Assembly: GCF_000154785.2 (NCBI RefSeq)
Contig: NC_015730.1
Coordinates: forward strand, 3,286,001 to 3,350,000
Origin: Roseobacter litoralis Och 149
GTDB taxonomy: Bacteria > Pseudomonadota > Alphaproteobacteria > Rhodobacterales > Rhodobacteraceae
Length of the DNA: 64,000 bases
Reading direction: 5' to 3'
The translations under genes and the position numbers were made by a program. Of the stretch, positions 43,792 through 52,875 are shown in pieces (within the stretch, counting starts at the first letter, position 1; the number at the start of each line of letters is the position of its first letter). The notes below the pieces were generated by a model. That model did no database searches and was not told the origin of the DNA. It saw only the letters and a program-made list of their open reading frames with translations.

Positions 43792-45513
43792 GTCCGCTTT
43801 GTCCGGAGGCTGTGTGGAAACTCTGTTGATTGTGGTGTCGGCGTGAGCGTTCGGTGTTTTTTTGGGCATTTTGGCTCGGCATCGTCATTTCCACTACTTA
43901 GATGGGTTGAGAAGGCGGCTGAGGCAATCTCCGGCTCACCCCGGCGTTCTCGAGGCTAATTTCAAGCCGAACGATACCCCTTACGCCTTCATCGCCGCGA
44001 TCATTGCCGGGATGCCCATCAAGTTCATGACGCGGGTCATGTTGTAGGCGAGCACATGCAGCGACATCTCGGTGGCGACATTTTTCAACCGTCTCATCTT
44101 GAAGTGTGTCGCCCCCATCCAAGATTTGATCGTGCCGTAAGGATGCTCGACGGTCATGCTGCGGACGGCCAGTTGGGCTGGGTCTGCGTCCAACCTTTCT
44201 TGCACCCGCTCAAGCACATCCTCTTTCTCCCATCGACGCACGCGCCGTTCCTTGCTGGCCGTGCATTTGTCCTTGATGACGCAATCGGCGCAGGCTCCCG
44301 ACCAATATGATCTGATAGCTTTGCCGTCTTGCTGGCCGGTAAATCTGTAGGTCAGCTGCTTGCCTGCCGGGCAGACATAGACATCCTTGTCGCTGTCATA
44401 TGTGAAGTCAGCCTTGTCAAACTGACCGCGCGCAGCGGCGTTCGATGTCATTGGTTTGGGAACGACAACCGAGATACCAGCCTCTTCGCTGGCAACAATT
44501 TCCTCGCTCTTGTAATAACCTTTATCCGCGATTGCTGTGAGCTGATCTGTCGTCATGACATCGTTTGCTGCCGCGGCCATCATCGACAAGGCATCCCGGT
44601 CGAACCCAAGCATTGTTACTTGATGCGCAACGATCAGGTGGTGATTGGCTTCGACGACCGTTTGAACATTGTAACCGACAATGCGGGGCATCCGGGCCGT
44701 TGTTGCCATGGATCGGGCATCAGGATCACTAAGTGAGACTCGGGTTTCGCCGGTCTCATCCATGCGCTGCTCGATTGATCTGTAGCGCACCGCCTCCTTT
44801 TGCAGATGCTCCAGCTTGCGTAGAGTGCGCTCCATGCGGGCCTCTGGCAGCACCGTGCCGGTCTGTTCAAACACTTCGTCGGCGCGATCCAACTCACCCA
44901 AATAGCGCTCGATTGCCTTGTCAATCTCACCCAACTTCTGGCGCAGCTTACCGCGCGTGTAATTCTTGGCCTTGGAGTTCAGCGCCTTGAACCGACTACC
45001 GTCAATGGCAACCACATCCCCATCGAGCAGGTTCATGTTGCGGCAGAGCGCGACAAACTGCTGGCACACCTTGCGGATCGCGGGGCCGTTATCTTTCCGA
45101 AAGTCTGCAATCGTCTTGAAGTCCGGCTTCAACCGACCCGTCAGCCAGACAAGTTCCAGATTGCGACCGCACTCGCGCTCCAGGCGACGCGATGACTGGA
45201 TCTGGTTCAAATACCCGTAGAGATAAATCCGAAGCAACAAGCCAGGATGATAGCCAGGCCGTCCAGTTGCCGCTGGCATCGCATTGAAGCCCAGCACCGC
45301 AAGATCAAGCAGGTCTATAAAGGCATCAATGGCGCGGACAGGACTGTTCTCATCAACATAATCGTCCAGACATTCGGGCAGCAACATCCTCTGCTGCCGG
45401 TCCAGACCCTCGATAAATTGCGTCATCAACAACCTCCGTATCGAATACGAAAATTATACCATCAGTCCGGTCAAAATGGGGGAGTTTTCACACAGCCTCT
45501 CCGCACAGCGGAC
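43792..45513 (-). mobile_element. IS1182-family insertion sequence, apparently complete
   Basis: About 1.72 kb bounded by imperfect terminal inverted repeats: GTCCGCTTTGTCCGGAGG followed by CTGTGTGGAAACTC at 43792-43823, and its counterpart at 45482-45513 (GAGTTTTCACACAGCCTC, then TCCGCACAGCGGAC). The transposase frame inside is intact. No convincing target duplication was seen in the flanks. Confidence 0.85.
43981..45426 (-). CDS. IS1182 family transposase
   Basis: 481 residues, full length. Landmarks: MTQFIEGLDRQQRMLLPECL, the DUF772-like AIDAFIDLLDL and GRPGYHPGLLLRIYLYGYLN, DGDVVAIDGSRFKALNSKAK (first Asp), IADKGYYKSEEIVASE (second Asp), a CPAGKQLTYRF and CADCVIKDKCTAS cysteine pair and a final MTVEHPYGTIKSWMG (Glu). 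ATG 45426 with GGAGG upstream was preferred over the upstream TTG. Catalyses excision and insertion of its element. Confidence 0.95.
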   Translation of the reverse strand: MTQFIEGLDRQQRMLLPECLDDYVDENSPVRAIDAFIDLLDLAVLGFNAMPAATGRPGYHPGLLLRIYLYGYLNQIQSSRRLERECGRNLELVWLTGRLKPDFKTIADFRKDNGPAIRKVCQQFVALCRNMNLLDGDVVAIDGSRFKALNSKAKNYTRGKLRQKLGEIDKAIERYLGELDRADEVFEQTGTVLPEARMERTLRKLEHLQKEAVRYRSIEQRMDETGETRVSLSDPDARSMATTARMPRIVGYNVQTVVEANHHLIVAHQVTMLGFDRDALSMMAAAANDVMTTDQLTAIADKGYYKSEEIVASEEAGISVVVPKPMTSNAAARGQFDKADFTYDSDKDVYVCPAGKQLTYRFTGQQDGKAIRSYWSGACADCVIKDKCTASKERRVRRWEKEDVLERVQERLDADPAQLAVRSMTVEHPYGTIKSWMGATHFKMRRLKNVATEMSLHVLAYNMTRVMNLMGIPAMIAAMKA

Positions 45514-45623
45514 TTGTGCAGGTGCAGCTACTGCTCACGCAGCATTTCTTCGCAGTTGGGGCGAAATACTGCAATGCAGGCATCGACTGCAGTATCGTTT
45601 TGAGGGTAGACAAGCAGTTAGCA

Positions 45624-46589
45624 ATGTCTGTTAGTGGGCGGATGAGCACTGTCGCTACCACTCCTCAATCTACAGATCGTATACTCGTCGGTGTGGCGCT
45701 TATGCTTGGGTTCTGTTTGACCGCTCCTTTGTTGGATGTCGCAGCAAAGCTTGCTTCAGGGAGCGTGCCAGTCGGACAGATTACAGCGGCGCGATTCATT
45801 GTACAGTGCGCTCTTATGGCTCCCTTTGTCTGGGCGATGGGAGTGTCCTTGCGCGTGCCGCAAGGACAGATCTTGACCCTCATCGCCCGAGCCTTGCTTT
45901 TGCTATTCGCCACATTTTGCTTCATTGCCGCAATCCGCGTAATGCCGCTTGCCGATGCCCTGGCAATCGTATTCGTAGCCCCATTCATTGTTTTGTTAGT
46001 CGGCAAGTTTTACCTTGATGAAGAGGTTGGTCCACGCCGGGTCGGCGCGGCACTTGTGGGATTTGTCGGTGTTCTGTTCGTCATCCAGCCCAGTTTCGCA
46101 GCCTTTGGTGCGATCGCTATAATTCCTCTTGGAACCGCAGTCGCCTTCGCCGCCTACATACTTGTGACGCGCAGCCTGTCGCGACGAATGCATCCCGTAG
46201 CATTGCAATTTCACACAGGCCTGATCGCCAGTCTGTTTTGTCTTCCGGTCTTGCTGCTGGCAAGAGGTTCCGGATCAGCGCTGTTTGACCCTGTCTGGCC
46301 GGAAGACATTGCCTGGCTTTGGCTCTTCGGAGCCGGATTTTTTGCAACTGTGAGCCACATGATGATGACCTATGCTCTGTCGTTTGCACCATCTGCAACA
46401 GTTGCACCTCTGCAGTACTTCGAACTGCCGGTGGCAACTATATTTGGGTATCTGGTGTTCAACGATTTCCCAAACATGCTGAGCCTGCTCGGCATCGGAA
46501 TAATCATATCTGCAGGGCTGTACATGATCCATCGTGAAAGGATCGCGGCCAGACAGTTGATCACAGCACGCGCAGCGACACTAGTCTAA
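45624..46589 (+). CDS. EamA/DMT-family transporter
   Basis: 321 residues with ten predicted membrane segments in two EamA repeats: VGVALMLGFCLTAPLLDVAAKLAS, VQCALMAPFVWAMG, IRVMPLADALAIVFVAPFIVLL and the second repeat IIPLGTAVAFAAYILVTR, MTYALSFAPSATVAPLQYFELPVATIFGYLVFND. This is the RhaT/YdcZ-type drug/metabolite exporter class; substrate unknown. The ATG at 45624 lies about 110 bp right of the IS1182 element, so the element may have separated it from its original promoter. Confidence 0.9.
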   Translation: MSVSGRMSTVATTPQSTDRILVGVALMLGFCLTAPLLDVAAKLASGSVPVGQITAARFIVQCALMAPFVWAMGVSLRVPQGQILTLIARALLLLFATFCFIAAIRVMPLADALAIVFVAPFIVLLVGKFYLDEEVGPRRVGAALVGFVGVLFVIQPSFAAFGAIAIIPLGTAVAFAAYILVTRSLSRRMHPVALQFHTGLIASLFCLPVLLLARGSGSALFDPVWPEDIAWLWLFGAGFFATVSHMMMTYALSFAPSATVAPLQYFELPVATIFGYLVFNDFPNMLSLLGIGIIISAGLYMIHRERIAARQLITARAATLV

Positions 46590-46804
46590 GATCACATACA
46601 CGGCCCATAGCCGAGCTTAAGTACTGTTTGGAATTGCTGCAGTCGCAGCCCGCGTTCCAGACATTCGCGGCATGCACCAAATCAGGGGTTGGTCAAACAG
46701 CGGTCTGCGGGACTAAGCACCCTTCGGCGGCAACTGCGCGACGGTCTGCTTCAGGAAAAATTCTAAACCAGAGATGATGTGCACCAAGAATTCAGCTAAG
46801 GCCC

Positions 46805-49165
46805 TTACTTTTTCGAACAAGAGCCCCCGACAGTTAACGCGCTTATCGATTGCTGAATGGAGTGCCGGTCAATTCGGAAATGCCGGTAAAGATCCTTGAT
46901 CAATCCGGTCTGGCCAAAGTGCTCAACACCGTGGGAAATAGTTTTGTGGCCCGCAACCGCGCCAAGCCATGACAGTGTTGCAGGATGACCGTCGATGACT
47001 GTGACGAGGCTGCAACTGCGGGGCAATTCACCCAAAAGCTTCTCAATATGGCAGATAGCCTGCCCGTTGCCACGTACGCGTTCCCGTTGGGCGGCGGTCC
47101 ATCCTGCATTGAGGCGATCCGCTGACGTGACGGCCAGTACCCCGATGTCACGGCGATATTCGCCAATCATACCAGCGGCGGCGATTGCTTCGGGTGCAAC
47201 GGCACCTTGGTAGGCAATGACGACTTCACAATTTGGCCCCGGCTTACGCAACCAATAGGCCCCATCAATCGCGCCTTGGCGAAACGAGTCATCAACGCGC
47301 GTGCCAGGCTGTTCGATGGGGTTTGTCGTCAGTCGCAGATAGACCGAGCCACCTGTTTCATCGCGCAGCCATGTGCGCTCGTCTGGATCGCCACCTCCAT
47401 CGCGTTGCATGTAATCAAAGGCCCACTCCATGATCACTGCCAGTTCATCGACAAAGGCCGGTTCAAACGCGGCGAGCCCGTCTTGCGACATCCCGATCAA
47501 AGGAGATGCGATGGATTGGTGCGCGCCGCCTTCAGGGGCCAAGGTTACGCCGGACGGTGTGCCCACCACCATAAAGCGGGCATCCTGATAACAAGCGTAA
47601 TTTAGCGCATCCAAACCGCGAGACACGAAAGGGTCATAGACCGTGCCAATAGGGATCAACCGTTTGCCAAAAAGCGAATGGGACAGCCCTGCAGCGCCGA
47701 GCACCAGCATCAGGTTCATTTCCGCAATGCCGAGTTCGATATGCTGGCCGTCCGGCGCAAATTCCCATTTCGCCGTCGAAGGGATGCGGTGATCTCTGAA
47801 CGTGTCGGCCTGCGCGCGGCGTGCAAACAGTTTGCGGCGGTTCACCCACGCTCCAAGGTTCGTCGTACCCGTCACATCCGGTGACATGGTCACGATACGA
47901 GCGGCCAAGCCACTGTCGCCTTTTGACAGATCATCGAGGATTTTACCAAATCCCGTTTGTGTGGAAATTTCGCGATCACTGGTCATCGCGATTTGCGGAA
48001 CGGGCAAAACCTCATCGCTAAAGCGCCGTGGTCCTTTGGAGAAGAAGGGCACGTCTTTCAGGTAGGCTGTGAAAGCTGAAACGTCATCAACCGTGGCGAA
48101 CAGCTCCCATTCAGCCCCCTCTGGCACGCCCATGTCAGACTGCCACGCGGCCATTTGCGCCTTTGTCATCAAACCGCCGTGGTTGTCTTTGTGTCCGGCA
48201 ATCGGCGTGCCCCATCCTTTGACCGTGTACGCCAAAAAGCAAACCGGCCGGTCGTGGTCCACCGCTCCAAAAGTCGCCGCCATTGTCTCCACGCAGTTTC
48301 CGCCAAGATTTTCCATCAACGCGGCCAATGCATCGTCATTGCGTGCGTCCAGCAAGGCCGTCACATCACCCTGATCGCCCAAATCATCCATCAAATGTTT
48401 GCGCCATACAGCACCACCCATGTAGGTTAGCGCCGAATAGAGCTGGTTCGGGCACCCATCGATCCACGCGCGTAGCTTGTCGCCGCCCGGCTCTTCAAAA
48501 GCGGCCCGCTGCAAAGCGCCGTATTTGATCCGAACAACATCCCATCCGAACGCTTCGAATACCTTCTCCGCGCGCTCAAACAGCCCTTCCCGCACGATGC
48601 CATCAAGCGATTGACGGTTGTAATCAATCACCCACCACGTGTTGCGCAGATCATGTTTCCAACCTTCTTGCAGACATTCGTAAATGTTGCCTTCATCCAG
48701 TTCCGCATCACCCATCAGCGCGATCATTCGGCCCAAGGGAATGTCCCTGCCCCACGTCTTAGCGTGGACGTAGTCCTGAATGATCGACGCAAATGACGTG
48801 ATTGCCACACCCAGCCCTACCGAACCCGTTGAAAAATCAACATCATCAATATCTTTGGTGCGCGACGGATAGCTTTGTACGCCACCGAACCCTCGAAAAT
48901 TCTCCATCTTTTCACGTGTCACATTTCCCATCAGATAGTGCATCGCATGATAAATCGGTGAGGCGTGGGGTTTGACAGCGACACGATCTTCCGCTCGCAG
49001 CACCTCAAAGTAGAGCGCAGTCATGATGGAGACCATCGAGGCGGACGATGCCTGATGCCCGCCGACCTTGATCCCGTCCTTCTTGGGGCGCAAATGGTTG
49101 GCGTTGTGGATCATCCAATGGGACAGCCACAACAGGCGCTGTTCTACCGTCTTGAGATGGGTCAA
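46805..49165 (-). CDS. Homodimeric E1-type 2-oxoacid dehydrogenase (PDH E1/transketolase-like)
   Basis: 786 residues of the thiamine-diphosphate AceE-like E1 family. HQASSASMVSIMTALYFEVL, the ThDP-binding GDAELDEGNIYECLQEG (about 150-166), LAYTVKGWGTPIAGHKDNHG and the C-terminal TKPFG-less transketolase C domain are visible. Pseudomonas MdeB, an E1 homologue acting on 2-oxobutyrate, is a close functional parallel because here the gene is coupled to a threonine dehydratase-like gene: a TTG start at 49165 overlaps its stop (TTGA). The next ATG is at 49114. No E2/E3 subunits adjoin it. Confidence 0.85.
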   Translation of the reverse strand: MTHLKTVEQRLLWLSHWMIHNANHLRPKKDGIKVGGHQASSASMVSIMTALYFEVLRAEDRVAVKPHASPIYHAMHYLMGNVTREKMENFRGFGGVQSYPSRTKDIDDVDFSTGSVGLGVAITSFASIIQDYVHAKTWGRDIPLGRMIALMGDAELDEGNIYECLQEGWKHDLRNTWWVIDYNRQSLDGIVREGLFERAEKVFEAFGWDVVRIKYGALQRAAFEEPGGDKLRAWIDGCPNQLYSALTYMGGAVWRKHLMDDLGDQGDVTALLDARNDDALAALMENLGGNCVETMAATFGAVDHDRPVCFLAYTVKGWGTPIAGHKDNHGGLMTKAQMAAWQSDMGVPEGAEWELFATVDDVSAFTAYLKDVPFFSKGPRRFSDEVLPVPQIAMTSDREISTQTGFGKILDDLSKGDSGLAARIVTMSPDVTGTTNLGAWVNRRKLFARRAQADTFRDHRIPSTAKWEFAPDGQHIELGIAEMNLMLVLGAAGLSHSLFGKRLIPIGTVYDPFVSRGLDALNYACYQDARFMVVGTPSGVTLAPEGGAHQSIASPLIGMSQDGLAAFEPAFVDELAVIMEWAFDYMQRDGGGDPDERTWLRDETGGSVYLRLTTNPIEQPGTRVDDSFRQGAIDGAYWLRKPGPNCEVVIAYQGAVAPEAIAAAGMIGEYRRDIGVLAVTSADRLNAGWTAAQRERVRGNGQAICHIEKLLGELPRSCSLVTVIDGHPATLSWLGAVAGHKTISHGVEHFGQTGLIKDLYRHFRIDRHSIQQSISALTVGGSCSKK

Positions 49166-50136
49166 ACCTGCGGTACTCCACCCTTCAGAACAGTGATGAA
49201 CTGTTCGGTGTCGATATTGCCACCGCAGTGGATAACGCCGACACGCTTGCCGCGCATCGCTTCGCGTTCCTGCATCAAGGCTGCCAATGGTGCGGCACCT
49301 GCACCTTCGGCGACATTATGCGTGCAACGGTAGTAAGCCCTAATCGCCTCGGCCACTTCCGCATCACTCACTGCAACGATCCGCTCCGCTCCCTTGGAAT
49401 AGATGTCAAAGGCACCCTGCACCGGAATGCGCACGGCCATGCCATCGGCAAAGGTATTCGCCGAATTCGTCTCAATCAGCCGACCCACTTCAAAGGATAG
49501 TTTGGCGGCCTGCGCCTCAGTAGACACGACACCGACGACCTTGGTTTTCAACCCCAATGCATCGCGCACGGTAATAACTGAGCAGATGCCAGACCCGCAG
49601 CCGATGGGCACATACACAGTGTCCAGTTCAGGCGCTGCAGTGAAAAACTCGAGCGCATAGGACGCGACACCGCGAACAAGTTCAGGGTGAAACGGCGGCA
49701 CGGGAGCCAGCCCTTCGTCCTCGGCAACGCGCATGGCCTCCATGCGGGCAACGTCGAAGTCGGGGCCATACACGATAACCTCGCCACCGAACGCTGCCAT
49801 GGCCGCGTTCTTTTCTGACGAATTGCCTTCGGGCACATAAATCTTGGCAATCAGCCCTGCAGCCGTCGCCGCGCGGGCTTGGCTCTGGCCGTGGTTGCCG
49901 CGTGTGGCGGTGCAAATGCCGCGTATATTAGGCTTAGAGCGTTTCAGATGGTCGATATATGTCACCCCGCCGCGTACCTTAAAGGCACCCGTTGGTGTAT
50001 GGTTTTCGTGTTTCACCCATACCTCGGTGCCAATTTCTTGGTTCAACAAAGGCCACGTATATTGCGGCGTTGGCGACATATGGTGATGAACAAGGCCAGC
50101 GGCGGCTTCTAGTTCGGTACGGTTAAAGAGTGGCAT
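49162..50136 (-). CDS. Threonine/serine dehydratase-like PLP enzyme
   Basis: 324 residues of PLP fold type II. The PLP lysine is K53 in HTPTGAFKVRGG, the substrate loop is ATRGNHGQSQA and the phosphate-binding glycine loop is PIGCGSGICS (about 175). The C-terminus CTHNVAEGAGAAPLAAL and GGNIDTEQF is typical of catabolic threonine ammonia-lyases or threo-3-hydroxyaspartate dehydratases, which lack the regulatory ACT-like domain. It would produce 2-oxobutyrate from threonine, the likely substrate of the adjoining E1. AAGGA precedes the ATG; divergent from the Lrp gene. Confidence 0.88.
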   Translation of the reverse strand: MPLFNRTELEAAAGLVHHHMSPTPQYTWPLLNQEIGTEVWVKHENHTPTGAFKVRGGVTYIDHLKRSKPNIRGICTATRGNHGQSQARAATAAGLIAKIYVPEGNSSEKNAAMAAFGGEVIVYGPDFDVARMEAMRVAEDEGLAPVPPFHPELVRGVASYALEFFTAAPELDTVYVPIGCGSGICSVITVRDALGLKTKVVGVVSTEAQAAKLSFEVGRLIETNSANTFADGMAVRIPVQGAFDIYSKGAERIVAVSDAEVAEAIRAYYRCTHNVAEGAGAAPLAALMQEREAMRGKRVGVIHCGGNIDTEQFITVLKGGVPQV

Positions 50137-50268
50137 CGTGGAGTCCTTCGAGATTATTCGAGATTTAGCAGAAAGGAGAACTCATATTCTCGCAACTTTC
50201 GTTTATTGAGGTCATAATGTTGGATGTATCCTTCAGGTTCTTTTGATTTTGTGACAGAAAGTATCGTA

Positions 50269-50721
50269 ATGGATGATATTGACAAACGAATCGTGCGCCG
50301 TCTGGCTGCTGATGGCCGCATCAGCATGAGTGACCTTGGCGACGCCGTTGGGCTAAGCGCCACACCTGTCGCGCGTCGCGTGCGGGCGCTTGAAGATGGC
50401 GGTTTGATTACCGGTTACAACGCGCGCTTTGACGATGACGCACTCGGGTATCCTGTGACTGTCTTCGTCTCGGTGCAACTGGACAAACAAGTCGATGAAG
50501 CACTTGCAACATTCGAGGCAGCCGTCGCTGCGTTCGAAGAAGTTCTCGATTGCTGGCTGATGACTGGAACGCGCGATTATTTGATGCGCATCGCAACAAC
50601 CGACCTAAGGGAATTTGAACGGTTTTTAACTCAAAGACTGACAAAAGTGCGGGGCGTATCTTCCATCGAGTCATCAATTCCATTGCGGCGGGTTAAGGCA
50701 AAGGCGTCAAGAATTCCCTAG
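50269..50721 (+). CDS. Lrp/AsnC family transcriptional regulator
   Basis: 150 residues from the ATG at 50269: MDDIDKRIVRRLAADGRISMSDLGDAVGLSATPVARRVRALEDGGLITGY is the Lrp helix-turn-helix, followed by the RAM (ligand/oligomerisation) domain (YPVTVFVSVQLDKQVDEALATFEAAVAAF, VLDCWLMTGTRDYLMRIATTD). An upstream in-frame ATG at 50224 adds 15 unlike residues. Divergent from the dehydratase/E1 pair (133 bp between the starts). In Pseudomonas, the analogous mdeA-mdeB operon has an Lrp-type regulator, MdeR; by analogy this one probably senses threonine or a related amino acid. Confidence 0.92.
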   Translation: MDDIDKRIVRRLAADGRISMSDLGDAVGLSATPVARRVRALEDGGLITGYNARFDDDALGYPVTVFVSVQLDKQVDEALATFEAAVAAFEEVLDCWLMTGTRDYLMRIATTDLREFERFLTQRLTKVRGVSSIESSIPLRRVKAKASRIP

Positions 50722-50990
50722 GGATCGCGTTTTGATCTCTTTTGAAGCCGACATTCGCTGCGTTGCAACAGCCTGGTAGAAATGGGATCTTTGCGGCCCA
50801 ATGCACATGCAGAGATAATGCGTTTTAGTGCTTTAGGAAAACCGCCATCCGGCTCGTTGCTACGCTCTTGGCCATACCAAGGTTGATAGTACAGTGCGTT
50901 GCCTCAATCCCCGCGAAAGACGGCAATGCTCCTTTCGATGAGAGCATATGTATGGAGCTGTCCCGCTTTAGTGCCGCCCCTAGTGCTCGT

Positions 50991-51892
50991 TTAAGCCACC
51001 TTCCGTTCGAATGCGACAGGGCTTTTCCATCCCAGTGCTGAGTGACGGCGGCGTGGACTGTAGAAGCCGTTGATGTATTCAAAGATTGCCATCTCAGCGT
51101 GCCGCCTGGTTTCCCATGACCGCCGCCAGATCAGCTCGGCCTTGATGGTTTTGAAGAACGTCTCGACAGCCGCATTGTCGTAGCAATTGCCCTTCCCAGG
51201 CATCGACACCTTGAACCCATGTTGGCGCAGAATCTTTTGATAGTCGTGAGAACAATATTGGCTACCGCGATCCGTGTGATGGATGCAGCCCTTTGGTGGC
51301 GCACGGAATACGATGGCCATGTTCAACGCCCGTATCGCTAGATCACGCTTCATGCGGTTACTGACGGCCCAGCCGATGACACGGCGAGAATGCAGGTCCA
51401 AGATCACAGCCAGATACACCCAGCCTTCACGGGTCCAGACATAGCTGATGTCGCCTGCCCATTTCTGGTTTGGCGCATCTGCCGCGCAGTCACGATCCAG
51501 TAGGTTCGGTGCTATATTGAACTTATGATCTCTATCCGTCGTGACCTTGTGTTTGCGTGTTCTGACCACTGATATGCCGTTCTGGCGCATCCACTGCCCG
51601 ACAGGCGATTTGGCAAAGCCAAATCTGCCGAGAGGGGGCGGCCAACACGGCGGTGACCGATATCCAGGCCAATCTCTTTCAACTCCTCAGTCATGCGCGG
51701 CCTGCCATAGCTGCCAAGGCTCAGACGAGATTGTTCTTTGATGTGCGCCAGCGTGACCAAATCAGACCGCTGTCTGCGACTGGCTGGCCGGCTTCGAAAT
51801 GCGCGTAGCCCGCGTGTGCTGACGCCAACGACATCACACAGCCGATTGGTGGGGAAGCTCTCGCTGTGTTCTTCAATGAACCTAAATCTCAT
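50991..51892 (-). pseudogene. IS3 orfB transposase (DDE integrase core), frameshifted by a palindromic insert
   Basis: The N-terminal part (51512-51892) MRFRFIEEHSESFPTNRLCD ... GSYGRPRMTEELKEIGLDIGHRRVGR and the catalytic part (50991-51590) MRQNGISVVRTRKHK ... KWAGDISYVWTREGW (Asp), HTDRGSQYCS (Asp) and NCYDNAAVETFFKTIK (Glu) belong to one orfB. They are separated by a short insert containing a hairpin (51607-51625), which shifts the frame. Functional only if the frame is restored. Confidence 0.88.
51593..51640. repeat. Short palindromic insert inside orfB
   Basis: GATTTGGCAAAGCCAAATC at 51607-51625 is a perfect 8-bp inverted repeat with a 3-base loop, extended by looser pairing of flanking CGACAGGC and GCCGAGAG. 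About 44 bp appear inserted between codons that would normally read VGR-(L)-MRQNG. This resembles a small palindromic mobile unit. Confidence 0.7.
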
Positions 51893-52164
51893 TGCTTTAG
51901 GCCCGCGAAGAACTGGGTGGCCTTTTTTAAGATCTCCCTCTCCTCCTTGAGAATACGGTTCTCGCGGCGCAGCCGGTCATTCTCTTGAACGAGGCTCATA
52001 TCCTCTTTTGACACCACATCCGTGTCTCGATGCGCTGTGATCCACTTGTTCAGTGTGGACATACCTACACCCAGATCGTCAGCCACCTGTTTGCGTGTCA
52101 GCCCACTGGTCAGCGCGATACGCACCGCATCTTGGCGAAATTCGTCCGTCCGTTTCAGTCCCAT
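51889..52164 (-). CDS. IS3 orfA (transposase helix-turn-helix protein)
   Basis: 91 residues: MGLKRTDEFRQDAVRIALTSGLTRKQVADDLGVGMSTLNKWITAH is the HTH, then a leucine-rich coiled coil (ENDRLRRENRILKEEREILKKATQFFA) for dimerisation. Its stop overlaps the orfB start, the usual IS3 layout for programmed -1 frameshifting. Intact. Confidence 0.92.
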   Translation of the reverse strand: MGLKRTDEFRQDAVRIALTSGLTRKQVADDLGVGMSTLNKWITAHRDTDVVSKEDMSLVQENDRLRRENRILKEEREILKKATQFFAGLKQ

Positions 52165-52208
52165 AGTCAGTCTCCTTTGTTGCAGTAAATGCTATCAAAG
52201 GGGCGGCA

Positions 52209-52618
52209 TCAAACCGCGACAGGTCCAGGTGGAGCAGAAAGGTGGTGACCGCGTAGCTAAGCTTGGCCGTCGCGTTACAATAGAATTGGTACATGGTCTG
52301 CTGCGGCATGTGGGCCGCACCGAAGCGGATATAGGTCTCATCTATTACTCGGCAGGCGCTCACGAAGTGATTTGTTACGAGAGCACATGCAATTCAACAC
52401 TTGTTCGGCGCAGATGTTTTTCGGCTCGTTTTGATCCGTTCAGGTCCGAATTCCTGAACCCCGCGGTAAACCGTGGATCGAGCCACACTCACGCCAAGCT
52501 CAGCCAGCAGATCCACAACGACTTGATACGGCAGCGGATACCGCAATTACCAGCGCGCAGCGCAACGGATGACGTCTCGCGGAAATCGGTGGTGCTTGAA
52601 CCGTGATTTGCGTAGCAT
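52209..52618 (-). pseudogene. IS6-family transposase remnant
   Basis: From the ATG at 52618: MLRKSRFKHHRFPRDVIRCA-RAW-stop-LRYPLPYQVVVDLLAELGVS-VARSTVYRGVQEFGPERIK ... VIDETYIRFGAAH, which is the N-terminal zinc-ribbon/HTH and first catalytic Asp (DETY) of IS6/IS240 transposases with several stops. It ends where the IS3 element begins. Inactive. Confidence 0.7.
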
Positions 52619-52875
52619 GCCGGTCCCCAAAATCGGAAACGTGGCCAAGAATTTCAGTTAATACAAAAGTTTCACTGAAAGGCATCGAGGCCCGCAGATC
52701 AAAAAAAGGACCACTTTGCAGATAACGAAACGGGTGTCCTGATCAAGACCGCCTTCGCCGGAAACCTGTTCAAAGAGGCTACATAAACAAATAGGTGGAT
52801 GGATGCTGTTGCACCAGACCAAACTAATGCAACAGTGCCTTGCAGAGCATACATCATCAAATCCGTCGAAAACAA

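Larger units (their letters stand above)
50972..52208 (-). mobile_element. IS3-family insertion sequence, disrupted
   Basis: 1.24 kb bounded by a TGCCGCCCCT / AGGGGCGGCA terminal pair at 50972-50981 and 52199-52208. It contains an intact orfA and an orfB interrupted by a ~44-bp palindromic insert. The right end abuts an IS6-type remnant, which indicates insertion into it. Frames read on the minus strand. Confidence 0.82.
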
